The notes under the pieces were generated by a model that searched no databases, was not told where the DNA came from, and saw nothing but the letters and a program-made list of their open reading frames with translations. A DNA stretch of 64,000 nt from Glandiceps talaboti. Lineage: Eukaryota; Hemichordata; Enteropneusta; Spengelidae. The stretch lies in assembly GCF_964340395.1 (NCBI RefSeq), contig NC_135557.1, forward strand, positions 1,776,187-1,840,186, given 5' to 3'. Of this stretch, positions 31,801 through 47,583 are shown one piece after another. Position numbers and translations under genes: made by a program. Position 1 is the first letter of the stretch. The number at the start of each line of letters is the position of its first letter.

Positions 31801-34800
31801 CAAAAAGGTTAAATTGAGGAGTGGCAACTTTAAGAGTAAATATTAGAATCTAAATAACTGTTATTTCATTCCATCAGTAAGTTTATACTGTATTGTTTGA
31901 TTCATTCCTTTCAGGATGGAACTCAAGGTCACGGAAGATGACACGAACACAGATGGCAGATGAACACCAGACAGCCAATCAAGAAGTGGAAGAAGTAAGT
32001 GAAGATTTTGGAATTGTATAATTACTGAGAATGGTCATTAAATTTTGTTGCCCAATATTTCTTCCCATCTGCAATGGAAAGTATAAGTTATCAAAAAGTT
32101 CTTTTGTCAGTACTAAGCACACGACAAGTAATGACAACCTTATGTCACAAGTAGATTGTAGCAGAATGAAGAAATATTTTGGAGATGAACAGAATTGTAT
32201 TATCCATGGTAATATCTTTTTAAAAAGGTTAAATTGAGTAGTGGCAACTTTAAGAGTAAATATTAGAATCTAAATAACTGTTATTTCATTCCATCAGTAA
32301 GTTTATACTGTATTGTTTGATTAATTTCTTTCAGGATGGAACTCAAGGTCACGGAAGATGACACGAACACAGATGGCAGATGAACACCAGACAGCCAATC
32401 AAGAAGTGGAAGAAGTAAGTGAAGATTTTGGAATTGTATAATTACTGAGAATGGTCATTACATTTTGTTGCCCAATATTTCTTCCCATCTGCAATGGAAA
32501 GTATAAGTTATGTAAAAGTTCTTTTGTCAGTACTAAGCACACGACAAGTAATGACAACCTTATGTCACAAGTAGATTGTAGCAGAATGAAGACATATTTT
32601 GGGGATGAACAGAATTGTATTATCCGTGGTAATATCTTTTCAAAAAGGTTAAAGTGAGTAGTGGCAACTTGTAAGAGTAAATATTAGAATACTGTTATTT
32701 CACTCCATCAATAAGTTTATACTGTATTGTTTGATTCATTCCTTTCAGGATGGAACTCAAGGTCACGGAAGATGACACGAACACAGATGGCAGATGAACA
32801 CCAGACAGCCAATCAAGGAGTGGAAGAAGTAAGTGAAGATTTTGGAATTGTATAATTACTGAGAATGGTCATTAAATTTTGTTGCCCAATATTTCTTCCC
32901 ATCTGCAATGGAAAGTATAAGTTATCAAAAAGTTCTTTTGTCAGTACTAAGCACACGACAAGTAATGACAACCTTATGTCACAAGTAGATTGTAGCAGAA
33001 TGAAGACATATTTTGGAGATGAACAGAATTGTATTATCCGTGGTAATATCTTTTCAAAAAGGTTAATGTGAGTAGTGGCAACTTGTAAGAGTAAATATTA
33101 GAATACTGTTATTTCATTCCATTAATAAGTTTATACTGTTTTGTTTGATTCATTCCTTTCAGAATGGAACTCAAGGTCACAGAAGATGACACGAACACAG
33201 ATGGCAGATGAACACCAGACAGCCAATCAAGAAGTGGAAGAAGTAAGTGAAGATTTTGGAATTGTATAATTACTGAGAATGGTCATTAAATTTTGTTGCC
33301 CAGTATTTATTCCCATCTGCAATGGAAAGTATAAGTTATCAAAAAGTTCTTTTGTCAGTACTAATCACACAATAAGTAATGACAACCTTATGTCACAAGT
33401 AGACTGTAGCAGAATGAAGAAATATTTTGGAGATGAACAGAATTGTATTATCCGTGGTAATATCTTTTCAAAAAGGTTAAAGTGAGTAGTGGCAACTTGT
33501 AAGAGTAAATATTAGAATACCGTTATTTCATTCCATCAATAAGTTTATACTGTATTGTTTGATTCATTCTTTTCAGGATGGAACTCAAGGTCACGGAAGA
33601 TGACACGAACACAGATGGCAGATGAACACCAGACAGCCAATCAAGAAGTGGAAGAAGTAAGTGAAGATTTTGGAATTGTATAATTACTGAGAATGGTCAT
33701 AACATTTTGTTGCCCAATATTTATTCCCATCTGCAATGGAATGTATAAGTTATCAAAAAGTTCTTTTGTCAGTACTAAGCACACGACAAGTAATGACAAC
33801 CTTATGTCACAAGTAGATTGTAGCAGAATGAAGAAATATTTTGGAGATGAACAGAATTGTATTATCCATGGTAATATCTTTTCAAAAAGGTTAAATTGAG
33901 TAGTGGCAACTTTAAGAGTAAATATTAGAATCTAAATAACTGTTATGTCATTCCATCAATAAGTTTATACTGTATTGTTTGATTCATTCCTTTCAGGATG
34001 GAACTCAAGGTCACGGAAGATGACACGAACAGAGATGGCAGATGAACACCAGACAGCCAATCAAGAAGTGAAAGAAGTAAGTGAAGATTTTGGAATTGTA
34101 TAATTACTGAGAATGGTCATTAAATTTTGTTGCCCAATATTTCTTCCCATCTGCAATGGAAAGTATAAGTTATCAAAAAGTTTTTTTTGTCAGTACTAAG
34201 TACACGACAAGTAATGACAACCTTATGTCACAAGTAGATTGTAGCAGAATGAAGAAATATTTTGGAGATGAACAGAATTGTATTATCCATGGTAATATCT
34301 TTTTAAAAAGGTTAAATTGAGTAGTGGCAACTTTAAGAGTAAATATTAGCATCTAAATAATTGTTATTCCATTCCATCAATAAGTTTATACTGTATTGTT
34401 TGATTCATTCCTTTCAGGATGGAACTCAAGGTCACGGAAGATGACACGAAAACAGATGGCAGATGAACACCAGACAGCCAATCAAGAAGTGGAAGAAGTG
34501 AGTGAAGATTTTGGAATTGTATAATTACTGAGAATGGTCATTAAATTTTGTTGCCCAGTATTTATTCCCATCTGCAATGGAAAGTATAAGTTATCAAAAA
34601 GTTCTTTTGTCAGTACTAAGCACACGATAATTAATGATAACCTTATGTCACAAGTAGATTGTAGCAGAATGAAGAAATATTTTGGAGATGAACAGAATTG
34701 TATTATCCGTGGTAATATCTTTTCAAAAAGGTTAAAGTGAGTAGTGGCAACTTTAAGAGTAAATATTAGAATCTAAATAACTGTTATTTCATTCCAGCAA

Positions 34801-37800
34801 TAGGTTTATACTGTATTGTTTGATTCATTCCTTTCAGGATGGAACTCAAGGTCACGGAAGATGACACGAACACAGATGGCAGATGAACACCAGACAGCCA
34901 ATCAAGAAGTGGAAGAAGTAAGTGAAGATTTTGGAATTGTATAATTACTGAGAATGGTCATTAAATTTTGTTGCCCAGTATTTATTCCCATCTGCAATGG
35001 AAAGTATAAGTTATCAAAAAGTTCTTTTTTCAGTACTAAGCACACGACAAATAATGACAACCTTATGTCACAAGTAGATTGTAGCAGAATGAAGAAATAT
35101 TTTGGAGATGAACAGAATTGTATTATCCATGGTAATATCTTTTCAAAAAGGTTAAATTGAGGAGTGGCAACTTTAGGAGTAAATATTAGAATCTAAATAA
35201 CTGTTATTTCATCCCATCAATAAGTTTATACTGTATTGTTTGATTCATTCCTTTCAGGATGGAACTCAAGGTCACGGAAGATGACACGAACACAGATGGC
35301 AGATGAACACCAGACAGCCAATCAAGAAGTGGAAGAAGTAAGTGAAGATTTTGGAATTGTATAATTACTGAGAATGGTCATTAAATTTTGTTGCCCAATA
35401 TTTCTTCCCATCTGCAATGGAAAGTATAAGTTATCAAAAAGTTCTTTTGTCAGTACTAAGCACACGACAAGTAATGACAACCTTATGTCACAAGTAGATT
35501 GTAGCAGAATGAAGAAATATTTTGGAGATGAACAGAATTGTATTATCCATGGTAATATCTTTTTAAAAAGGTTAAATTGAGTAGTGGCAACTTTAAGAGT
35601 AAATATTAGAATCTAAATAACTGTTATTTCATTCCATCAATAAGTTTATACTGTATTGTTTGATTCATTCCTTTCAGGATGGAACTCAAGGTCACGGAAG
35701 ATGACACGAACACAGATGGCAGATGAACACCAGACAGCCAATCAAGAAGTGATAGAAGTAAGTGAAAATTTTGGAATTGTATAATTACTGAGAATGGTCA
35801 TTACATTTTGTTGCCCAATATTTCTTCCCATCTGCAATGGAAAGTATAAGTTATGTAAAAGTTCTTTTGTCAGTACTAAGCACACGACAAGTAATGACAA
35901 CCTTATGTCACAAGTAGATTGTAGCAGAATGAAGACATATTTTGGAGATGAACAGAATTGTATTATCCGTGGTAATATCTTTTCAAAAAGGTTAAAGTGA
36001 GTAGTGGCAACTTGTAAGAGTAAATATTAGAATACTGTTATTTCACTCCATCAATAAGTTTATACTGTATTGTTTGATTCATTCCTTTCAGGATGGAACT
36101 CAAGGTCACGGAAGATGACACGAACACAGATGGCAGATGAACACCAGACAGCCAATCAAGGAGTGGAAGAAGTAAGTGAAGATTTTGGAATTGTATAATT
36201 ACTGAGAATGGTCATTAAATTTTGTTGCCCAATATTTCTTCCCATCTGCAATGGAAAGTATAAGTTATCAAAAAGTTCTTTTGTCAGTACTAAGCACACG
36301 ACAAGTAATGACAACCTTATGTCACAAGTAGATTGTAGCAGAATGAAGACATATTTTGTAGATGAACAGAATTGTATTATCCGTGGTAATATCTTTTCAA
36401 AAAGGTTAATGTGAGTAGTGGCAACTTGTAAGAGTAAATATTAGAATACTGTTATTTCATTCCATTAATAAGTTTATACTGTTTTGTTTGATTCATTCCT
36501 TTCAGAATGGAACTCAAGGTCACAGAAGATGACACGAACACAGATGGCAGATGAACACCAGACAGCCAATCAAGAAGTGGAAGAAGTAAGTGAAGATTTT
36601 GGAATTGTATAATTACTGAGAATGGTCATTAAATTTTGTTGCCCAGTATTTATTCCCATCTGCAATGGAAAGTATAAGTTATCAAAAAGTTCTTTTGTCA
36701 GTACTAAGCACACGACAAGTAATGACAACCTTATGTCACAAGTAGATTGTAGCAGAATGAAGAAATATTTTGGAGATGAACAGAATTGTATTATCCATGG
36801 TAATATCTTTTCAAAAAGGTTAAATTGAGTAGTGGCAACTTTAAGAGTAAATATTAGAATCTAAATAACTGTTATTTCATTCCATCAATAAGTTTATACT
36901 GTATTGTTTGATTCATTCCTTTCAGGATGGAACTCAAGGTCACGGAAGATGACACGAACAGAGATAGCAGATGAACACCAGACAGCCAATCAAGAAGTGA
37001 AAGAAGTAAGTGAAGATTTTGGAATTGTATAATTACTGAGAATGGTCATTAAATTTTGTTGCCCAATATTTCTTCCCATCTGCAATGGAAAGTATAAGTT
37101 ATCAAAAAGTTCTTTTGTCAGTACTAAGCACACGACAAGTAATGACAACCTTATGTCACAAGTAGATTGTAGCAGAATGAAGAAATATTTTGGAGATGAA
37201 CAGAATAGTATTATCCATGGTAATATCTTTTTAAAAAGGTTAAATTGAGTAGTGGCAACTTTAAGAGTAAATATTAGCATCTAAATAATTGTTATTCCAT
37301 TCCATCAATAAGTTTATACTGTATTGTTTGATTCATTCCTTTCAGGATGGAACTCAAGGTCACGGAAGATGACACGAACACAGATGGCAGATGAACACCA
37401 GACAGCCAATCACGAAGTGGAAGAAGTAAGTGAAGATTTTGGAATTGTATAATTACTGAGAATGGTCATTAAAGTTTGTTGCCCAATATTTATTCCCATC
37501 TGCAATGGAAAGTATAAGTTATCAAAAAGTTCTTTTGTCAGTACTAAGCACACGATAAGTAATGACAACCTTATGTCACAAGTAGATTGTAGCAGAATGA
37601 AGAAATATTTTGGAGATGAACAGAATTGTATTATCCGTGGTAATATCTTTTCAAAAAGGTTAAAGTGAGTAGTGGCAACTTGTAAGAGTAAATATTAGAA
37701 TACTGTTATTTCATTCCATCAATAAGTTTATACTGTATTGTTTGATTCATTCCTTTCAGGATGGAACTCAAGGTCACGGAAGATGACTCGAACACAGATG

Positions 37801-40800
37801 GCAGATGAACACCAGACAGCCAATCAAGAAGTGGAAGAAGTAAGTGAAGATTTTGGAATTGTATAATTACTGAGAATGGTCATTACATTTTGTTGCCCAG
37901 TATTTATTCCCATCTGCAATGGAAAGTATAAGTTATCAAAAAGTTCTTTTGTCAGTACTAAGCACACGACAAGTAATGACAACCTTATGTCACAAGTAGA
38001 TTGTAGCAGAATGAAGAAATATTGGAGATGAACAGAATTGCATTATCCGTGGTAATATCTTTTCAAAAAGGTTAAATTGAGTAGTGGCAACTTTAAGAGT
38101 AAATATTAGAATCTAAATAACTGTTATTACATTCCATCAATATGTTTATACTGTATTGTTTGATTCATTCCTTTCAGGATGGAACTCAAGGTCACGGAAG
38201 ATGACACGAACAGAGATGGCAGATGAACACCAGACAGCCAATCAAGAAGTGGAAGAAGTAAGTGAAGATTTTGGAATTGTATAATTACTGAGAATGGTCA
38301 TTAAATTTTGTTGCCCAGTATTTATTCCCATCTGCAATGGAAAGTATAAGTTATCAAAAAGTTCTTTTGTCAGTACTAAGCACACGACAAGTAATGACAA
38401 CCTTTTGTCACAAGTAGATTGTAGCAGAATGAGGAAATATTTTGGAGATGAACAGAATTGTATTATCCATGGTAATATCTTTTCAAAAAGGTTAAATTGA
38501 GTAGTGGCAACTTTAAGAGTAAATATTAGCATCTAAATAATTGTTATTCCATTCCATCAATAAGTTTATACTGTATTGTTTGATTCATTCCTTTCAGGAT
38601 GGAACTCAAGGTCACGGAAGATGACACGAACACAGATGGCAGATGAACACCAGACAGCCAATCAAGAAGTGAAAGAAGTAAGTGAAGATTTTGGAATTGT
38701 ATAATTACTGAGAATGGTCATTAAATTTTGTTGCCCAATATTTCTTCCCATCTGCAATGGAAAATATAAGTTATCAAAAAGTTCTTTTGTCAGTACTAAG
38801 CACACGACAAGTAATGACAACCTTATGTCACAAGTAGATTGTAGCAGAATGAAGAAATATTTTGGAGATGAACAGAATTGTATTATCCATGGTAATATCT
38901 TTTTAAAAAGGTTAAATTGAGTAGTGGCAACTTTAAGAGTAAATATTAGCATCTAAATAATTGTTATTCCATTCCATCAATAAGTTTATACTGTATTGTT
39001 TGATTCATTCCTTTCAGGATGGAACTCAAGGTCACGGAAGATGACACGAAAACAGATGGCAGATGAACACCAGACAGCCAATCAAGAAGTGGAAGAAGTG
39101 AGTGAAGATTTTGGAATTGTATAATTACTGAGAATGGTTATTAAATTTTGTTGCCCAGTATTTATTCCCATCTGCAATGGAAAGTATAAGTTATCAAAAA
39201 GTTCTTTTGTCAGTACTAAGCACACGATAAGTAATGATAACCTTATGTCACAAGTAGATTGTAGCAGAATGAAGAAATATTTTGGAGATGAACAGAATTG
39301 TATTATCCGTGGTAATATCTTTTCAAAAAGGTTAAAGTGAGTAGTGGCAACTTGTAAGAGTAAATATTAGAATACTGTTATTTCATTCCATCAATAAGTT
39401 TATACTGTATTGTTTGATTCATTCCTTTCAGGATGGAACTCAAGGTCACGGAAGATGACTCGAACACAGATGGCAGATGAACACCAGACAGCCAATCAAG
39501 AAGTGGAAGAAGTAAGTGAAGATTTTGGAATTGTATAATTACTGAGAATGGTCATTAAATTTTGTTGCCCAATATTTCTTCCCATCTGCAATGGAAAGTA
39601 TAAGTTATCAAAAAGTTCTTTTGTCAGTACTAAGCACACGACAAGTAATGACAACCTTATGTCACAAGTAGATTGTAGCAGAATAAAGAAATATTTTGGA
39701 GTTGAACAGAATTATATTATCCGTGGTAATATCTTTTCAAAGAGGTTAAATTGAGTAGTGGCAACTTTAAGAGTAAATATTAGAATACTGTTATTTCATT
39801 CCATCAATAAGTTTATACTGTATTGTTTGATTCATTCCTTTCAGGATGGAACTCAAGGTCACGGAAGATGACTCGAACACAGATGGCAGATGAACACCAG
39901 ACAGCTAATCAAGAAGTGGAAGAAGTAAGTGAAGATTTTGGAATTGTATAATTACTGAGAATGGTCATTACATTTTGTTGCCCAGTATTTATTCCCATCT
40001 GCAATGGAAAGTATAAGTTATCAAAAAGTTCTTTTGTCAGTACTAAGCACACGACAAGTAATGACAACCTTATGTCACAAGTAGATTGTAGCAGAATGAA
40101 GAAATATTGGAGATGAACAGAATTGCATTATCCGTGGTAATATCTTTTCAAAAAGGTTAAATTGAGTAGTGGCAACTTTAAGAGTAAATATTAGAATCTA
40201 AATAACTGTTATTACATTCCATCAATATGTTTATACTGTATTGTTTGATTCATTCCTTTCAGGATGGAACTCAAGGTCACGGAAGATGACACGAACAGAG
40301 ATGGCAGATGAACACCAGACAGCCAATCAAGAAGTGGAAGAAGTAAGTGAAGATTTTGGAATTGTATAATTACTGAGAATGGTCATTAAATTTTGTTGCC
40401 CAGTATTTATTCCCATCTGCAATGGAAAGTATAAGTTATCAAAAAGTTCTTTTGTCAGTACTAAGCACACGACAAGTAATGACAACCTTTTGTCACAAGT
40501 AGATTGTAGCAGAATGAGGAAATATTTTGGAGATGAACAGAATTGTATTATCCATGGTAATATCTTTTCAAAAAGGTTAAATTGAGTAGTGGCAACTTTA
40601 AGAGTAAATATTAGCATCTAAATAATTGTTATTCCATTCCATCAATAAGTTTATACTGTATTGTTTGATTCATTCCTTTCAGGATGGAACTCAAGGTCAC
40701 GGAAGATGACACGAACAGAGATGGCAGATGAACACCAGACAGCCAATCAAGAAGTGAAAGAAGTAAGTGAAGATTTTGGAATTGTATAATTACTGAGAAT

Positions 40801-43800
40801 GGTCATTAAATTTTGTTGCCCAATATTTCTTCCCATCTGCAATGGAAAATATAAGTTATCAAAAAGTTCTTTTGTCAGTACTAAGCACACGACAAGTAAT
40901 GACAACCTTATGTCACAAGTAGATTGTAGCAGAATGAAGAAATATTTTGGAGATGAACAGAATTGTATTATCCATGGTAATATCTTTTTAAAAAGGTTAA
41001 ATTGAGTAGTGGCAACTTTAAGAGTAAATATTAGCATCTAAATAATTGTTATTCCATTCCATCAATAAGTTTATACTGTATTGTTTGATTCATTCCTTTC
41101 AGGATGGAACTCAAGGTCACGGAAGATGACACGAAAACAGATGGCAGATGAACACCAGACAGCCAATCAAGAAGTGGAAGAAGTGAGTGAAGATTTTGGA
41201 ATTGTATAATTACTGAGAATGGTTATTAAATTTTGTTGCCCAGTCTTTATTCCCATCTGCAATGGAAAGTATAAGTTATCAAAAAGTTCTTTTGTCAGTA
41301 CTAAGCACACGATAAGTAATGATAACCTTATGTCACAAGTAGATTGTAGCAGAATGAAGAAATATTTTGGAGATGAACAGAATTGTATTATCCGTGGTAA
41401 TATCTTTTCAAAAAGGTTAAAGTGAGTAGTGGCAACTTGTAAGAGTAAATATTAGAATACTGTTATTTCATTCCATCAATAAGTTTATACTGTATTGTTT
41501 GATTCATTCCTTTCAGGATGGAACTCAAGGTCACGGAAGATGACTCGAACACAGATGGCAGATGAACACCAGACAGCCAATCAAGAAGTGGAAGAAGTAA
41601 GTGAAGATTTTGGAATTGTATAATTACTGAGAATGGTCATTAAATTTTGTTGCCCAGTATTTATTCCCATCTGCAATGGAAAGTATAAGTTATCAAAAAG
41701 TTCTTTTGTCAGCACTAAGCACACAACAAGTAATGACAACCTTATGTCACAAGTAGATTGTAGCAGAATAAAGAAATATTTTAGAGATGAACAGAATTGT
41801 ATTATCCATGTTAACATCTTTTCAAAAAGGTTAAATTGAGTAGTGGCAACTTTAAGAGTAAATATTAGAATCTAAATAACTGTTATTTCATTCCATCAAT
41901 AAGTTTATACTGTATTGTTTGATTCATTCCTTTCAGGATGGAACTCAAGGTCACGGAAGATGACTCGAACACAGATGGCAGATGAACACCAGACAGCCAA
42001 TCAAGAAGTGGAAGAAGTAAGTGAAGATTTTGGAATTGTATAATTACTGAGAATGGTCATTAAATTTTGTTGCCCAATATTTCTTCCCATCTGCAATGGA
42101 AAGTATAAGTTATCAAAAAGTTCTTTTGTCAGTACTAAGCACACGACAAGTAATGACAACCTTATGTCACAAGTAGATTGTAGCAGAATAAAGAAATATT
42201 TTGGAGTTGAACAGAATTATATTATCCGTGGTAATATCTTTTCAAAGAGGTTAAATTGAGTAGTGGCAACTTTAAGAGTAAATATTAGAATCTAAATAAC
42301 TTATTTCATTCCATCAATAAGTTTATACTGTTTTGTTTGATTCATTCCTTTCAGGATGGAACTCAAGGTCACGGAAGATGACACGAACACAGATGGCAGA
42401 TGAACACCAGACAGCCAATCAAGAAGTGGAAGAAGTAAGTGAAGATTTTGGAATTGTGTAATTACTGAGAATGTTCATTAAATTTTGTTGCCCAGTATTT
42501 ATTCCCATCTGCAATGGAAAGTATAAGTTATCTAAAAGTTCTTTTGTCAGTACTAATCACACGACAAGTAATGACAACCTTATGTCACAAGTAGATTGTA
42601 GCAGAATGAAGAAATATTTTGGAGATGAACAGAATTGTATTATCCATGGTAATATATTTTTAAAAAGGTTAAATTGAGTAGTGGCAACTTTAAGAGTAAA
42701 TATTAGCATCTAAATAATTGTTATTCCATTGCATCAATAAGTTTATACTGTATTGTTTGATTCATTCCTTTCAGGATGGAACTCAAGGTCACGGAAGATG
42801 ACACGAACAGAGATGGCAGATGAACACCAGACAGCCAATCAAGAAGTGGAAGAAGTGAGTGAAGATTTTGGAATTGTATAATTACTGAGAATGGTCATTA
42901 AATTTTGTTGCCCAATATTTCTTCCCATCTGCAATGGAAAATATAAGTTATCAAAAAGTTCTTTTGTCAGTACTAAGCACACGACAAGTAATGACAACCT
43001 TATGTCACAAGTAGATTGTAGCAGAATGAAGAAATATTTTGGAGATGAACAGAATTGTATTATCCATGGTAATATATTTTTAAAAAGGTTAAATTGAGTA
43101 GTGGCAACTTTAAGAGTAAATATTAGAATCTAAATAACTTATTTCATTCCATCAATAAGTTTATACTGTATTGTTTGATTCATTCCTTTCAGGATGGAAC
43201 TCAAGGTCACGGAAGATGACACGAAAACAGATGGCAGATGAACACCAGACAGCCAATCAAGAAGTGGAAGAAGTAAGTGAAGATTTTGGAATTGTATAAT
43301 TACTGAGAATGGTCATTACATTTTGTTGCCCAATATTTCTTCCCATCTGCAATGGAAAGTATAAGTTATCAAAAAGTTCTTTTGTCAGTACTAAGCACAC
43401 GACAAGTAATGACAACCTTATGTGACAAGTAGATTGTAGCAGAATGAAGAAATATTGGAGATGAACAGAATTATATTATCCGTGGTAATATCTTTTCAAA
43501 AAGGTTAAAGTGAGTAGTGGCAACTTGTAAGAGTAAATATTAGAATACTGTTATTTCATTCCATCAATAAGTTTATACTGTATTGTTTGATTCATTCCTT
43601 TCAGGATGGAACTCAAGGTCACGGAAGATGACACGAACACAGATGGCAGATGAACACCAGACAGCCAATCAAGAAGTGGAAGAAGTAAGTGAAGATTTTG
43701 GAATTGTATAATTACTGAGAATGGTCATTACATTTTGTTGCCCAATATTTCTTCCCATCTGCAATGGAAAGTATAAGTTATGTAAAAGTTCTTTTGTCAG

Positions 43801-46800
43801 TACTAAGCACACGACAAGTAATGACAACCTTATGTCACAAGTAGATTGTAGCAGAATGAAGACATATTTTGGAGATGAACAGAATTGTATTATCCGTGGT
43901 AATATCTTTTCAAAAAGGTTAAAGTGAGTAGTGGCAACTTGTAAGAGTAAATATTAGAATACTGTTATTTCATTCCATCAATAAGTTTATACTGTATTGT
44001 TTGATTCATTCCTTTCAGGATGGAACTCAAGGTCACGGAAGATGACACGAACACAGATGGCAGATGAACACCAGACAGCCAATCAAGGAGTGGAAGAAGT
44101 AAGTGAAGATTTTGTAATTGTATAATTACTGAGAATGGTCATTAAATTTTGTTGCCCAATATTTCTTCCCATCTGCAATGGAAAGTATAAGTTATCAAAA
44201 AGTTCTTTTGTCAGTACTAAGCACACGACAAGTAATGACAACCTTATGTCACAAGTAGATTGTAGCAGAATGAAGACATATTTTGGAGATGAACAGAATT
44301 GTATTATCCGTGGTAATATCTTTTCAAAACGGTTAAAGTGAGTAGTGGCAACTTGTAAGAGTAAATATTAGAATACTGTTATTTCATTCCATCAATAAGT
44401 TTATACTGTATTGTTTGATTCATTCCTTTCAGGATGGAACTCAAGGTCACGGAAGATGACACGAACACAGATGGCAGATGAACACCAGACAGCCAATCAA
44501 GAAGTGGAAGAAGTGAGTGAAGATTTTGGAATTGTATAATTACTGAGAATGGTCATTAAATTTTGTTGCCCAGTATTTATTCCCATCTGCAATGGAAAGT
44601 ATAAGTTATCAAAAAGTTCTTTTGTCAGTACTAAGCACACGACAAGTAATGACAACCTTATGTGACAAGTAGATTGTAGCAGAATGAAGAAATATTGGAG
44701 ATGAACAGAATTGCATTATCCGTGGTAATATCTTTTCAAAAAGGTTAAATTGAGTAGTGGCAACTTTAAGAGTAAATATTAGAATCTAAATAACTTATTT
44801 CATTCCATCAATAAGTTTATACTGTATTGTTTGATTCATTCCTTTCAGGATGGAACTCAAGGTCACGGAAGATGACACGAATACAGATGGCAGATGAACA
44901 CCAGACAGCCAATCAAGAAGTGGAAGAAGTAAGTGAAGATTTTGGAATTGTATAATTACTGAGAATGGTCATTACATTTTGTTGCCCAATATTTCTTCCC
45001 ATCTGCAATGGAAAGTATAAGTTATCAAAAAGTTCTTTTGTCAGTACTAAGCACACGACAAGTAATGACAACCTTATGTGACAAGTAGATTGTAGCAGAA
45101 TGAAGAAATATTGGAGATGAACAGAATTATATTATCCGTGGTAATATCTTTTCAAAAAGGTTAAATTGAGTAGTGGCAACTTTAAGAGTAAATATTAGAA
45201 TCTAAATAACTGTTATTTTATTCCATCAATAAGTTTATACTGTATTGTTTGATTCATTCCTTTCAGGATGGAACTCAAGGTCACGGAAGATGACACGAAC
45301 ACAGATGGCAGATGAACACCAGACAGCCAATCAAGAAGTGGAAGAAGTAAGTGAAGATTTTGGAATTGTATAATTACTGAGAATGGTCATTACATTTTGT
45401 TGCCCAATATTTCTTCCCATCTGCAATGGAAAGTATAAGTTATGTAAAAGTTCTTTTGTCAGTACTAAGCACACGACAAGTAATGACAACCTTATGTCAC
45501 AAGTAGATTGTAGCAGAATGAAGACATATTTTGGAGATGAACAGAATTGTATTATCCGTGGTAATATCTTTTCAAAAAGGTTAAAGTGAGTAGTGGCAAC
45601 TTGTAAGAGTAAATATTAGAATACTGTTATTTCATTCCATCAATAAGTTTATACTGTATTGTTTGATTCATTCCTTTCAGGATGGAACTCAAGGTCACGG
45701 AAGATGACACGAACACAGATGGCAGATGAACACCAGACAGCCAATCAAGGAGTGGAAGAAGTAAGTGAAGATTTTGTAATTGTATAATTACTGAGAATGG
45801 TCATTAAATTTTGTTGCCCAATATTTCTTCCCATCTGCAATGGAAAGTATAAGTTATCAAAAAGTTCTTTTGTCAGTACTAAGCACACGACAAGTAATGA
45901 CAACCTTATGTCACAAGTAGATTGTAGCAGAATGAAGACATATTTTGGAGATGAACAGAATTGTATTATCCGTGGTAATATCTTTTCAAAACGGTTAAAG
46001 TGAGTAGTGGCAACTTGTAAGAGTAAATATTAGAATACTGTTATTTCATTCCATCAATAAGTTTATACTGTATTGTTTGATTCATTCCTTTCAGGATGGA
46101 ACTCAAGGTCACGGAAGATGACACGAACACAGATGGCAGATGAACACCAGACAGCCAATCAAGGAGTGGAAGAAGTAAGTGAAGATTTTGTAATTGTATA
46201 ATTACTGAGAATGGTCATTAAATTTTGTTGCCCAATATTTCTTCCCATCTGCAATGGAAAGTATAAGTTATCAAAAAGTTCTTTTGTCAGTACTAAGCAC
46301 ACGACAAGTAATGACAACCTTATGTCACAAGTAGATTGTAGCAGAATGAAGAAATATTTTGGAGATGAACAGAATTGTATTATCCGTGGTAATATCTTTT
46401 TAAAAAGGTTAAAGTGAGTAGTGGCAACTTGTAAGAGTAAATATTAGAATACTGTTATTTCATTCCATCAATAAGTTTATACTGTTTTGTTTGATTCATT
46501 CCTTTCAGGATGGAACTCAAGGTCACGGAAGATGACACGAACACAGATGGCAGATGAACACCAGACAGCCAATCAAGAAGTGGAAGAAGTAAGTGAAGTT
46601 TTTGGAATTGTATAATTACTGAGAATGGTCATTAAATTTTGTTGCCCAGTATTTATTCCCATCTGCAATGGAAAGTATAAGTTATCAAAAAGTTCTTTTG
46701 TCAGTACTAAGCGCACGACAAGTAATGACAACCTCATGTCACAAGTAGATTGTAGCAGAATGAAGAAATATTTTGGAGATGAACAGAATTGTATTATCCA

Positions 46801-47552
46801 TGGTAATATCTTTTCAAAAAGGTTAAATTGAGTAGTGGCAACTTTAAGAGTAAATATTAGAATCTAAATAACTGTTATTTCATTACATCAATAAGTTTAT
46901 ACTGTATTGTTTGATTCCTTCCTTTCAGGATGGAACTCAAGGTCACGGAAGATGACACGAACACAGATGGCAGATGAACACCAGACAGCCAATCAAGAAG
47001 TGGAAGAAGTAAGTGAAGTTTTTGGAATTGTATAATTACTGAGAATGGTCATTAAATTTTGTTGCCCAGTATTTATTCCCATCTGCAATGGAAAGTATAC
47101 TACAGTAAGTTATCAAAAAGTTCTTTTGTCAGTACTAAGCGCACGACAAGTAATGACAACCTCATGTCACAAGTAGATTGTAGCAGAATGAAGAAATATT
47201 TTGGAGATGAAGAGAATTGTATTATCCATGGTAATATCTTTTCAAGAAGGTTAAATTGAGTAGTGGCAACTTTAAGAGTAAATATTAGAATCTAAATAAC
47301 TGTTATTTCATTCCATCAATAAGTTTATACTGTATTGTTTGATTCATTCCTTTCAGGATGGAACTCAAGGTCACGGAAGATGACACGAACACAGATGGCA
47401 GATGAACACCAGACAGCCAATCAAGAAGTGGAAGAAGTAAGTGAAGATTTTGGAATTGTATAATTACTGAGAATGGTCATTAAATTTTGTTGCCCAGTAT
47501 TTCTTCCCATCTGCAATGGAAAGTATAAGTTATCAAAAAGTTCTTTTGTCAG

Positions 47553-47555
47553 TAC
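47553..47555. repeat. Target-site duplication (tac), left copy
   Basis: The array reads 'gtcagtac' up to here and resumes as 'tactaagcac' at 51119. The uninterrupted unit reads 'gtcagtactaagcac', so tac was duplicated on insertion. Confidence 0.88.
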
Positions 47556-47583
47556 CACTGCATGAAAACAGACGTTTAAGCTT
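47556..47583. repeat. Left terminal inverted repeat
   Basis: 28 bp starting cactgcatg. It matches the reverse complement of 51091-51118 except at position 15 (a versus t). Confidence 0.93.

Larger units (their letters stand above)
28148..47552. repeat. ~420-bp tandem array, left block (about 47 units)
   Basis: Head-to-tail units of 420 bp (variants 414, 418 and others), nearly identical to each other. Order within a unit: pyrimidine-rich acceptor ending ctttcag; an 80-nt exon-like block starting gatggaactc; a GTAAGT donor; a 68-codon ORF starting 36 nt after the donor's first base; and an AT-rich stretch up to the next acceptor. The 68-codon ORF starts mark the units: 28263, 28681, 29101, 29521 and so on to 47465. 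For normal units the exon block lies 116 to 37 nt before that ATG. The 414-bp subtype has 'acttgtaagagtaaatatta' followed directly by 'gaatactg'. The last unit is cut by a transposon at 47555 and resumes at 51119. Confidence 0.97.

Noticed and set aside
36990-41037. 96-residue minus-strand ORFs repeated in the array
   Set aside because: They are antisense shadows of the 68-codon frame region, present only in some units and lost by single changes in others.
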